In this document: positions 35,702 to 46,489 of the stretch, in pieces
Layout: each line of letters starts with the position of its first letter
Position numbering within the stretch: position 1 is the stretch's first letter
Source of the DNA: Hypericum androsaemum
Lineage: Eukaryota; Streptophyta; Magnoliopsida; Malpighiales; Hypericaceae
Direction of reading: 5' to 3'
DNA: 64,000 nt
NCBI GenBank assembly: GCA_963995505.1
Contig: OZ023190.1
Coordinates: 4,420,516-4,484,515 of the forward strand
Notes under the pieces: model-generated
What the model saw: the letters and a program-made list of their open reading frames with translations, nothing else
Databases searched by the model: none
Told to the model about the DNA's origin: nothing
Position numbers and translations under genes: made by a program

Positions 35702-36887
35702 GGAAAAATTACTCTCAAGTTCCTCGTATTTGCTTAAATATATTTAAAAATCTTCTGTATTTGAAAAATGATCTTGTCATCTTTTTTGTTTAATTTTATT
35801 ATACTTTTAGGTCCTTTAATAAATTTTTTTTTCATAAAAATGACAAAAATACCTTTTAAAAAACATTGACATCATCTCTTCTTCTACTTCGTAGCATGTG
35901 ATATCATCTCGATAATTTAATCGGAAAAAATGCATCTTCTTCGTCGATTCAATAACCCAGGAAAATATCAATAGCCCATTCATCTTCTTCATCGAACACA
36001 AACGCCATGAACCCAAAAACACAAAACTTGAAGTGAATTTAAACACAATCCAGAAACTAATAATACTAGAAACTAAAAACCAAGAACTAGAAACCAATAA
36101 TTCATCCTCTCTTTCACCTAATCCCGTTGCCGCCCCCTCCCTAAACTCGTCGAGCTCTCCGCCTCCTCCCTGACCTGGCTCACTGAGTCGCGGCCGCTGC
36201 CCCGCGACGGTCCGCGTTGTTCCTTGCTGCGGACCCGTCGGATAGTTTATCGACCGCGCTCCTCATCCTCCGCCGCCACCTAGCCCTCCTCCCACCGAAA
36301 TTCGCTCGGCTTTTAGTTTTGGATCTTTCCAGGTCTGAGGACTTGGTTCAATCGATGCAAAACCATGAGGATTGGGATCTTATGGGTTCAATGGAGGCCT
36401 TGGATTGGGTTCAATCAAGGCTTCAAAGAAGCTGTTTTTTGGTGACAGCTTCAAAAAAGCTGTTGAAGGTTGGTTTTTAGTGTAGGGAAGAAGGTTGGTT
36501 TTTAGTGGATTTGGTTTGAGGCTTCAATCGAGGTGTAGGGAAGAAGGTTCAATCGATGCAAACCCATAAGAGGGATGGGTTTGAGGCTTCAATTGAGATG
36601 TAGAAAGGAAAAAGGTTGTAAGGTTGATTTGATTTCTGGAAAGTGAAAAGAGAGGAAGAAGGTTTGGAAGATGCATTCTGTTTTTCAATGAAATTATCCA
36701 GAGGAAAATGCTACGAGGTAGAAGAATAGATTACGTCAGCCGTTTTTTTTGTTTTGTTGGTAAAAAAGAAAAAATTTATGGAAAGTATAATAAAATTAAA
36801 AAAGAGAAATAACATGATCATTTTTCAAAGACAAAGAAATTTTGAATATATTTAAACAAAAATAAAGTACTTGAGAATAATTTCTCC
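35702..36887. mobile_element. Foldback element E, with possible captured gene fragment, 9-bp target duplication
   Basis: Ends GGAAAAATTACTCTCAAG and, complemented, GGAGAAATTATTCTCAAG begin inverted arms of about 120 bp. TATATTATT flanks both ends (35693-35701 and 36888-36896). The core contains a GC-rich stretch at 36120-36340 with gene-like reading (for example LSTALLILRRHLALLPP in the frame from 36217, ending at a donor-like CAG|GTCTGAG), with an upstream in-phase piece in another frame. This suggests a captured exon with a frameshift, as in Pack-MULEs. The source gene is not recognised. The arms differ from those of elements D, G and H. Confidence 0.85.
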
Positions 36888-36896
36888 TATATTATT

Positions 36897-37945
36897 TGGA
36901 TCACTCTCTCGTCACTAGGAATTAATGGCGAGATAGGAAAATTGAGAGTGATTAGACTGCTAAACATGTCCTAATTGAATTTGAACATCGAGGCTAATTC
37001 GGCATTAAATTGATGTATAGATATAATCAATAACACACCAATGTTACATATTTTTTAAAGATTTTTATCACTAATTGAGGTATATCTGACTCGAATTTAG
37101 ATAAATTGATTTAGTGAGTATCCCAACCAAAAAAATTATAATTTTTTGTCGGACTATCTCCAGCGGCGATTTATTTTTTGTGGATAGCGACAAATTCGTC
37201 TATTCTATATATATTTTTGGTGGTACTGCACACTTAGTGGATAAAATAATTCACGTTCGAGTCATATAATTTTTTTTAATGTGAAAAAATTTGCATAACA
37301 AATATTTAACATGGTTTTATTTGAAGAGATCAAGCTAGAGCTTTTTTGGAAAGTTAAAATCGGAAAACAAAATCTTGAATTTTGTTTAGATATAGTCAAT
37401 CAAATCTTTCTATATTCACTTCAGAAAATCAGATCTTTCTATATTCACTTCAGAAAATCAGATCTTTTTATACGTAGACCTTTTGTCCATGTTCAAGGGA
37501 CGTTGGATTTATAGTGTCTTTTCCGATAAATTACTATTTAGAGGATTGGCCTGTCCTTTGCTCGTGTGGCTAAGTAGCATTAGGACATGGATTACAAAAG
37601 TAGATTCAACAAACAGACAAAGCCCTTTTTTTTCTCGTTAATATTACATGCACACGTAAAGAGTCGACGCGTGGTCTTGTCTAATTAGGTTTTGTTGTTG
37701 TTTTTATCTTATCTTATTAGTTAATTCTTGTAATTAGCTTGTTTGTTTAGGGGAAAACCCAAACATATCATATTCAAACAACCCTCAATTAATTGCGTGT
37801 TCAATCATCTAAACATGGGTCCATATCCACCGCCTCGTATGATTAACTTTTCTTAAATTATCTCGTATTCAATTATCTATTAAATTAATTAATCTAAATT
37901 TAAATCGCGACAAATTTAATATTAAAACTAAACTTAAATAATTTT
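36897..37945. repeat. End of duplicated unit, copy 1
   Basis: Matches 52874-53930 of copy 2 and, in part, 54392-56090 of copy 3. No gene seen. A 26-bp piece around TCTATATTCACTTCAGAAAATC is duplicated in tandem at 37407-37465. Confidence 0.8.
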
Positions 37946-39540
37946 GGAAAAAAGTGCACTTTTGTGTATCATGTGTATGACATTTTTTTACTTCATATTC
38001 TACGTGGTTTAAAATACATTAAAGGAGTCTAAATATTTTTACGAGGTCCGGCCATGTCAACTTTTTTGTTTCCAAGTGGCATGCAGTTTGCAACTCGTGG
38101 AGCAAATGGGTTGATGACATGGAAAGTTAAAAAATTACCAATATAATCTCATTTTCTTTATAATTTTCAAAAAAAAATAAAAATACTTAAGTATCTCGTG
38201 ATATTTGAGATAGACACTCGATCTTGAATTGTTCAAAACACAAATAAATAGTAAACAGTTAATTATACCCTTACTTTCTCACCTCTCTCTCCTTCCCCTG
38301 CATTTTTTCGAGTCAGGGATTGATTTCAAATTTCCACGATCTTGCAAAAACTAAACATGAAGCTTTAAGCGTTGCCATTAGTTGGTCAAACTTTGCCATT
38401 AGGTCGACATAATGCTGCAAAAGCCAAAAAGCAGACCAGATCATCTCTGATTTAAATTACATAAAACAAATGAATTCTGTAACCAATCAAGTAAAATGTG
38501 TTTTTATAATTTGGAATGACATCCAAAATATATACCTAAAAATTAACAAAAATGCAAAGAATGTAACATAGTAAAACTCTGAATTTTGCGAAGATTATGT
38601 AAAACTGAACTGGAATTCAACCTTAAGATAATTGCTTTTTTTAAAGGTAAACATTATTAATCTCCATGGAATTCAACCTTAAAATAATTGATTACAAGAG
38701 AAAAACGTGACACTATTGGGAAAAATAATCTGCCGCGGGGGAGAGTGTAATCCATTGTTTGGGACTGTAATAATTGACGCCGCCGCCTTCTAGAAGTGAA
38801 GTAATTGAAAACACGACGCTTTTTCTCCCCGTTTCGTACTGATAAAAAGTCCTAAAGTAATAACATTTAAAGTGATAATATTTAAAGTGATAAAAAATTT
38901 CGATTCTGAGTTGGGACCAGTGTTAAAATTTAATAATCTCTCTATCGTAATAATTAATATTTTTTCAAAAAATATTTAGTGTTAAATCTCGGTCCCAATT
39001 TTCTTATAAAGTGATATTTTTTAATAAATATACATATTTTTACATACTTCATGAATGCCAACAATATTTTAAAATATTAGTTTATGCTAGATTTGTTTGT
39101 TTGATAAATTTTACGTCATCATTCATATTCTGGATTATCTTCAAATAGTATTTTTAATCATCATCTTGTTGTAAAGAAAATATTTCAATCGAGTGTAGCA
39201 TTTGAATAATGCTATAAGCCAATATTTTTAGGCCATTTGAATGTAGAAAAAATAATTTTTAGTTATTTACGAATTTATTGCTTCAAAACTCAATTTAATT
39301 TTTTTCAGAGAAAAAAAGTAAATCTCTATTATGTGATAACCTCTCTAAAGTGATATTTTTTTCCGATCCCAACGATATCACTTTAGAGAGGTTTTACTGT
39401 ACGTTCCGCACTCTAAAAGTGGCAGGGGAAGGGGAGAAAGGCGAGGAAGGATGTGTATAATTGGCTTCTTAGTTATTTTTTTTTGTATTTTGAATAATTC
39501 GAGTTCTTTATCTCACAATCTTAAGTGTATATTTTCAATA
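37946..39540. mobile_element. Foldback element F, right arm truncated, with MITE inside
   Basis: Starts GGAAAAAAGTGCACTTTTG. The left half proceeds through an AT-rich arm to CT-rich sequence (38282-38302). The mirror sequence appears at 39415-39538: GCAGGGGAAGGGGAG matches the inverse of the CT tract, followed by the inverse of 38175-38280. The outermost 220 bp of the right arm, matching 37946-38170, are missing, and copy 2 of the duplicated segment begins about 30 bp later. An AT-rich MITE lies inside at 38840-39401. Confidence 0.65.
38840..39401. mobile_element. AT-rich MITE family, copy 2, nested in element F
   Basis: Ends at GAGAGGTTTTACTGTA and shows the internal TTCGATTCTGAGTTGGGACC-like motif of the family. 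The left border is uncertain. It lies between the two arms of foldback element F. Confidence 0.55.
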
Positions 39541-39868
39541 TGATAGGATGAATTGAAATTGATGATGTATCTACTTTCCAAAAAAACGTGTGGTAAATAT
39601 ATTGAAATAACATGTCGGAATTACAAGCCCCTAATGTAAACGCAGTTACATTCCAATTCCAAAATGAGAAAGCCCTAGCGGGTGCTAACTTAAGCTACCT
39701 CGGCTTGACAGGCCAAATCTAATGACCAACCCTCCACTTACAATCTCAATATAACCCATTCTTTCTTGTTCAAGTATAGAAAACACCCACATTTATATAC
39801 TTATAAATTTCTCCCTAGCCCTAAGAAATTCTTTTTGACCACATTGTAAATTTAGTAACCCCTTGATA

Positions 39869-41001
39869 TTAAAATTGGGCCCCCACGAATGTTTGCCCGA
39901 ACTGCCAACCAGCAGGCGCCACGTCGAAGCTGGAGACAGTCCTACCGTCGCTGGTGGTGACCTGGAAGGAGAGACTTTGACCGTTGAGGTATGAGTTGCT
40001 CTGCCAATTTTGACCCCAATTCCTTGACATGGACTGCCACCCTGTCTTCGACCCCTTGATTGACACCGCGTGAATGTCCCCAGCGCCCGCCACGTTGGTG
40101 ATCAAAACCAAGTTGAAGTACGAATGACCGTTGACTGTGAACCTGATGCCTCCTTTCTTTACACAAGGAACCCTGAAATCGTATTTTTGTTAGGGTCAGA
40201 ATTTTCGTATCAAACTTGATTATTTGGAACAACTGGTGTTCCACCGAAAGAATAAAAATCTACTTATAGAAAAAAAATTTTGTGCCCACCTTCTAAATGC
40301 AACCGGGACGATCCCGGCGCGGTACTGAGCGATTTGGAGGAAGGCGGGCTCGGCCATGTCGAAGTGCTGGAGAGGAGGGTTGCACCAGCCGCCATTGTCG
40401 TTGGGCTCGGCGAAGTTGGGAGGGCAGAAGTTGGTGGCAGTGACGGTGATGGTACCGGGGAGGCACCACCTCGGGTCGTCGTCGCATCGCATCTCGTAGC
40501 AAGAACCACAGCTCAGTCCATTGTTGAACAGGGCGGTACTCAACGCTGCAGTGTTGGTGCCATATCCTTGGCTGTACAAATTTCCATATCCACAAGCCCC
40601 TCCTGTTTCGAAATAACAAGTACAAAACTGATTGATCAGAAAAAATTTCGAGAGTTCTAACTTATATTATAATCATCTTTTTATATCCGTTGTCGTATTA
40701 CAAAGTCGACTATATAAATTGAGATTTTTTTAAATGATGTCTATTTTTTTTCAGAAATTTAACTTTTGTAACACTTGAGCCAAATTCTGTCAATAAAAAA
40801 ATATTCCATTGATCAAAACATCTGATGCATTGTAAATTTGTGGCATGTCGTACCCATTGTGCCGGATGCATCGCCGCCGCCGTAGAAGGTGGCGTGACCA
40901 CCCTCCCAACCTCCATAGTCAGCGAGAATGTGGTGAAGGTTTAAGCAGAAGTAGCAAAGGAAGAGAAGAAATGCCATTGGATGTGCTTGATGAGAAGCCA
41001 T
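39869..41001 (-). CDS. EXPA: Alpha-expansin, paralog 2, 3 exons
   Basis: Exons (- strand): 41001-40854, 40602-40290, 40172-39869; 765 bp, 254 aa, intact. All features of paralog 1 are present: signal peptide, GGACGYGN, eight-residue spacing of DPBB cysteines, WCNPP, HFD, and the CBM63 domain ending FVGAQF. Intron positions and phases are identical to paralog 1 (after codon position 1 of Gly in TMG|G, and within the Arg codon before VPC). The exon 2 protein is identical between paralogs, while introns carry substitutions and small indels (intron 1 is 251 bp here and 267 bp in paralog 1). This suggests selection on both proteins. A foldback element lies about 590 bp upstream of the start codon. 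Confidence 0.95.
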
Positions 41002-41579
41002 TGGAATGGAGGCCGAGCCTAGCAAATCTCAAGAGAGATGTTTGGTGTTTTTGCAATTGGCTGCTGTTTTGCTTGCAAGTTTGGAGGATGAGAAGAAATG
41101 GGAATCAAGTGTCTCTATTTATAAGCAAAGGAGTGAAGCAGTTAAAAAGAGTGAAAAGTACATTATTATCATATCATTTATCATTAACAAGTGATGTTTT
41201 GAGTGATTGCTGGCCAAGAAAAGGGAAAGGAAACAAATTCGGTAAGTTTATTTGGGATAATCAATCAATCAACTTGCACATGCAAATTATAGGTTGTCCA
41301 CGATTTGACGAATTTTATCTCCCGTATGGAAGTTAATTCAGTTCTAAGAATTGATGCGTAGTCCAAGACGAAGGAGTGGTTCCCAGCCACATGCACCTCT
41401 TAACTGTTTTCTTCCTTACATGTACATTAAATTTTGTGACGTTGGTTGCCTTTGTTGCCACTAGTTTTAAGTATCTAGGACCTGCCCTGCCCTGTCTTTC
41501 TTAATGCTGTTACTTTCTGTTTGTGGATAAATTAGATTGGAGGGGCAAGTAGGGCAGTGTGTCCCAAGGAGAGGCACTT
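41002..41579 (-). promoter_or_regulatory. Promoter region of expansin paralog 2
   Basis: TATA box CTTATAAATAG on the - strand at about 41115-41125. Upstream of about 41150 the sequence differs from paralog 1 for roughly 110 bp, then similarity resumes at CAATCAATCAACTTGCACAT (about 41259). Confidence 0.7.
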
Positions 41580-41588
41580 AAAAAAGAA

Positions 41589-43026
41589 GGGAAAAGTCCA
41601 CTTAAGTACCCTGTGGTATTACCGATTATCACTTGAGTACCCTGTGGTTTAAAATCGATAGAACCGGTCCAACTTTTTCCAATTTTTATCACTTAGGTCC
41701 ACTCAAGTCCGGTTCGAGATTTTTTTGCAAAACGCGTCGTTTTGACGCTTATGTGGACTGCCACGTCGTAGTGACCCGGATTAGTCATTGCTGACATGGC
41801 GATGGAAAAGTTCACTTAAGTACCCTGTGGTATCACCGATTATCACTTGAGTACCCTGTGGTTTAAAATCGATAGAACCGGTCCAACTTTTTTCAATTTT
41901 TATCACTTAGGTCCACTCAAGTCCAGTTCGGGATTTTTTTGCAAAATGCGTCGTTTTGACGCTTATGTGGACTGCCACGTCGTAGTGACCCGGATTAGTC
42001 ATTGCTGACATGGCGATGGGTAAATTATCAAATTAGTACTAAATTAATTTATTATTTTTCAAAAAAATCCTTATCCTCCCATCTCTCTTTCTCTCTCTTC
42101 TTCCATTCATGTTCTTCAATCTCCCCATTTTTTCCATCTTCAACCTAACAACAAAATTGGAATCCAACCCGTCCCCTCCGTACAGCCCCCCGCCCCGTCC
42201 TCCTCCACGGCGAGGTCGAGTGCCAACTCCTCCCCGCCATCAACCCCTCTCTGCCGTCACCCACATTTTCTTCCCCCAAGAAGTCCATCAAGTCGATGTT
42301 CCACTCCCCGCGCCTTCGCTTCCAGGTGGTTCCCGCGCGGGAGTCCCGAAGCGTGGTGGTGACCGCGGTGGTGCGGGGGCAGAGGCTGGGCGGCTGACGT
42401 GGAGGCGTTCCTGGGGAAGGGAGTGCTGGAGGGCTAGGGCGTGGAAGGAGGAGGAGGAGAGGGAGGAAGAGGCAGGGAGGGGGCTCGGGTCGGGGGCGGA
42501 CCCGAGAAGAAGAGAGAGAAAGAGAGATGGGAGGATAAGGATTTTTTTGAAAAATAATAAATTAATTTGGTACTAATTTGATAATTTACCCATCGCCATG
42601 TCAACAATGACTAATCCGGGTCACTACGACGTGGCAGTCCACATAAGTGTCAAAATGACGCATTTTGCAAAAAAGTCCTGAACCGGACTTGAGTGGACCT
42701 AAGTGATAAAAATTAGAAAAAGTCGAACCGGTTCTATCGATTTTAAACCACAGGGTACTCAAGTGATAATCGGTGATACCACAGGGTACTTAAGTAGATT
42801 TTTCCCTACCCATCGCCATGTCAGCAATGACTAATCCGGATCACTACGACGTGGCAGTCCACATAAGCGTCAAAACGACGCGTTTTGCAAAAAAATTCCG
42901 AACCGGACTTGAGTGGACCTAAGTGATAAAAATTGGAAAAAGTCAGACCGATTCTATCGATTTTAAACCACAGGGTACTCAAGTGATAATCGGTGATACC
43001 ACAGGGTACTTAAGTGGACTTTTCCC
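41589..43026. mobile_element. Foldback element G with doubled arms, 9-bp target duplication
   Basis: Ends GGGAAAAGTCCACTTAAG, flanked by AAAAAAGAA on both sides (41580-41588 and 43027-43035). Each side carries two tandem arms: outer left 41589-41802, inner left 41803-42015, inner right about 42590-42806, outer right 42807-43026. The core (42070-42535) runs from CT-rich to GA-rich and holds GC-rich gene-like sequence; the frame reading SPKKSIKSMFHSPRLRFQVV around 42270-42330 may be a captured exon, source unknown. The matching site in copy 1 (about 32908) has no insertion. Confidence 0.9.
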
Positions 43027-43402
43027 AAAAAAGAATAGCTGAATTTGCAAATTTTAAATTATGATATTCTGGTATCGTTCTTCGTATTTGTGAACAATTA
43101 TTAATCCAGGAGTGAAGAACTATCGAGTCCTACTGAATGATATCAACTCTAACAAAAAAAATTGAATTCGAACGCTTTACCATTTGGACAAATTCGTGTT
43201 GGTCAGCTCAACCCGCAATTGAATGCTGGAAAATGGGTAGGGACTTGCAATTGATATAATGGCATCTTTTTGCACATGGGTCTTTAACGACAATTAGGGA
43301 TGGCATGTTTCCAACGAACGATGTGTAGAGGTTAGTCCTACATTTGGATAGGATCAAGGGACCAAATCTACACGAACTAGATGAATTGAAGTTATTTTTA
43401 AT

Positions 43403-43584
43403 GGTTTTGGATTGAGCGGGGACAACATAAAAGTCGTCCGTACGAAGGAGATTTTGTTTAGACCATCAGATTTTATTAAAAATCGTGTCTATAGATCTGA
43501 CAGTCATTAAAAACCGTGTCTATAAGTATAATAACTTGATCCGTTTCAGTGGGGACAACTCTTGTCCCCACTGAATCCGAACCC
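43403..43584. mobile_element. 182-bp MITE, copy 2
   Basis: Ends GGTTTTGGATTGAGCGGGGAC and, complemented, GGGTTCGGATTCAGTGGGGAC. Flanked by ATTTTTAAT and ATTTTTAAC (43394-43402 and 43585-43593), nine bases with one mismatch. Same length as the copy at 33459. Confidence 0.85.
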
Positions 43585-43593
43585 ATTTTTAAC

Positions 43594-44260
43594 CTGTAAT
43601 TGATTCGGCAAGAAAACTATAACTTCTACAAATTCATTTAGGTTCAAAGGTATTAACTATGGGTTTTAACGTCATCAAGGGAGAGAGATTAATTCAATTC
43701 TAAGGCTGATGCCTGGAGTAAGACAACTACCTATTTATTCTCCAGTTTGGTAACTAGTGGATTATGTGATAGTATTTATCTTTGCACTGGTTGATGTATC
43801 GATCCAAATTGTACGACTATTTTCTATCTAATGCAAGGCTTTCAGGCCACTTCTCTTCTTAAAAAAAGTAGTTCTATTAGAGTTAACGAATTGCACCAAT
43901 GTAAAATTTGGTAAACAAAATTAAAAACTATTTTGAGATTTATCTGACTTAAAACTGAACGTGTTGACTTAAACTTGAACTTGTTGATATAATTGGTGTT
44001 CAAATAACTGTTAATTTCTTAGCGGTCGTGAATTCCTTTCACTTCTAAATTTGCATAAGTTTTATATTGATTTGGTTTAAACTTTAGAACACAATCCCAT
44101 TGACCGTATTAATTCACTTATGTAGTGCCGTAACATAAACGGTAATCTGACTAGAAGCGACTTTCACAATTCTATTCTTTTATTAATAAAATAAAAGCGT
44201 CTTTGTAATTCTATCGTTTTTTTTTTCAGGAAAAGGTCGTTTTATTAATAACGTAAATAC
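43594..44260. other. Copy 2 segment without a gene
   Basis: AT-rich. About 43660-43870 is absent from copy 1; the rest matches copy 1. No gene recognised. Confidence 0.5.
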
Positions 44261-44824
44261 AATAAAACCTCTATAAAATGATCTTCTGTAAAAAGATAAT
44301 CTCTCTAAACTGATAAAAAGTTTCGGTTCCGAGTCAGGAACAGGGTTAAAATTTAATAACCCCTCAACTGTAATAGATAATATTTTTTCAGAAAATTTTA
44401 GTGTTATATTCCGATCTCAAATATATCACAAAGTGATACTTTTGAATAGAAACATATATTTTTACATACTTACGAATTCGAAAAATATTTTAAGTAACTA
44501 GTTTGTGCTAGAGTTACATGTTTGATTAATTTTACATTATCATTCATCTTCACAGTTGTCTTCAATTGGTCACTGTGATCACCTTCTTGTCTTAACAAAA
44601 TATCTCAATCGAGTATAGCATTTGAATAATGCTATAAGCCGATATTTTATGTGACTTGAATGTAGACAAAGTATTTTTTTAGTATTTACGTATTTATTGC
44701 TCAAAACTCAATTTTAATAATTTCGAAGGAAAAAAATATAGACCTCTCTTATATAATAACTTCTCTAAATTAATATTTTTTTCTTGTCCCAATAATATTA
44801 CTTTAGAGAAATTTTATTCTATTG
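44261..44824. mobile_element. AT-rich MITE family, copy 3
   Basis: Begins AATAAAACCTCTATAAAATG and ends CTTTAGAGAAATTTTATTCTATT. GTAAATAC precedes it and GTAAATAA follows a few bases after the apparent end, which would fit an imperfect 8-bp duplication. Copy 1 of the segment reads straight through (34070-34080), so the insertion is younger than the duplication. Confidence 0.65.
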
Positions 44825-45070
44825 CAAAAGGTAAATAAATAATACACTTAAAAGTGTTCTTGTGAAAAGTGAATCCCTCCTTTTTATCTTTTGTGGGAGT
44901 CTGTCTCATTTTTATCGTTTTCACTTTCACTTTCACTGCCGGCAACTTAATTAAATAAGAATGTAAAATGCCGTTTTCTCTTCAGATTCATCTTGTAATT
45001 CATTGTTAATTGAACAACTCATTTTTCAACTCACTTCCTTAAAATTTTTATGAAAATTTTCTAACATATT

Positions 45071-46260
45071 TGTAATAACTGAATAAACCTAAGTGATAAG
45101 TTATTAAAACCTGGGGAATATATAGAAAATTACCACCAAACCCTAGCCTCCTTAGGAGAAAACTTTTGTTTTAGGCTGTAAATCGGCTTTAAATAGAAGC
45201 TCGTCGTTTCCCATTACTACCTCCCAAAGTTACTCACGAAATTCTCCTACTGTGAAGGTGGGAAGGACATCCAGACCGAGGAGAGCGTGGTAGAGGCGGA
45301 CGAGACCTTAAGAGACTCGCTGGGGATAAAGGGTAAGCTCCCACCCCATCAATCTGATTTGTGTATATTGATGGGAGACTCACGAATCTGCTTTCAAAAG
45401 GTGGAGAAAATAATCCAGCAAATAGAGGATCTTCGAGGGAATGAACCAAGGATTTAGAAATCGGAGGGGCTTCGCATATGATTATAGGGTGACATCAGAT
45501 TAGAGATTGAGATTAAGGACTGCACGAGGTAAGTAGATTCTGTCCAAAAATGCTTAAGTGTGTACGTTCCAGATTCTGATTTGATGTGATGTTTTATTAG
45601 TTTCAGCTTGAATGTTCATTCTGTACGATTTCTGTATTTTAGTATATGATCTGTACTGACATGCGGGATTATCCCATATCTATTGGGCCCTATGGTTTGC
45701 ACATATCGCCTAAGGGGCTACCGGGTAACCTGAGGTATGTGTGATCGAATGGACGGGGAGTACGTGGACTATCTGGACTCGTGGAGGCGATACCCTTCCG
45801 TCTAATGGGCCAACCTCGCGAGAACGGGGGCATTTATCTGTGCCCCACGAGGATCCCAACATGATTTCTGTGGACTCCGGAGCTCCGTTCTATTATCGTT
45901 CCTGTTGATTCGATTTGGTTTATATTTTTTGCGAGTTGTATTGATTCTTTGTTGATGTGATCTTCTTACTGAGTTTATGACTCACCACAAGTATCTCTGT
46001 ATATGTTTTCAGATCGTGGGGCTACGGATCGGGAGTAGGAGTCTTAGAGAGGACTGCATGCATCGTAAAGTTTTTCAATAAATGGCCAGAGCCTTGCATT
46101 TTTCCGCTTTGGGATATTTTAAATCGGATATTGGATTTTCTTTTGTATTATTTTACGGTTATTTACATTCAGATATTAAAAATTTTCTATATAATAAATC
46201 TGGTGCCTTGCGAGGTATTTAATCCTCGGGCGTTTATCACTTCTATTTTCGAGTCATGAC
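45071..46260 (+). repeat. 5' LTR of the gypsy element
   Basis: Begins TGTAATAACTGAATAAACC. Contains a TTTAAATAG box near 45190. It ends at GTCATGAC before the primer site. Confidence 0.9.
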
Positions 46261-46489
46261 AAATTATGGTAACAGAGCATTCTTTCAAAAAAAAAGGTCA
46301 ACGAAAACTGTTGCTAAACAGTACGCGTAGTTTCATGGATTGGGGAGGGGGGTGCAAATCATTTTGAAACCATAGTTTGGTGTCAAAAATTTTATGATTT
46401 TAGTGGCCAAAACTACCTAAACTTTGCAAGGCCATAACTTTTGACTCGCTTAACCGATTTACTATTATGACCACATTTTAGAAAGATTT

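Larger units (their letters stand above)
30890..37930. repeat. Segmental duplication, copy 1
   Basis: Sequence from about 30890 aligns base by base with sequence from about 39570: expansin 3' flank, gene, promoter and several kilobases beyond. Shared landmarks include GTGTCCCAAGGAGAGGCACT (32890 and 41560), GGGATGGCATGTTTCCAA, GTAGTGCCG-AAC-TAAACGGT, GCATAATATATTATTGG (35688 and 52214) and GTCGACGCGTGGTCTTGT (37662 and 53730). Both units have the same orientation. Insertions unique to one copy account for the length difference. Confidence 0.9.

Noticed and set aside
46267..46278. Primer site as proof of an active gypsy element
   Set aside because: It has a mismatch to the usual initiator-Met sequence, gag is missing and pol has several stops and frameshifts.
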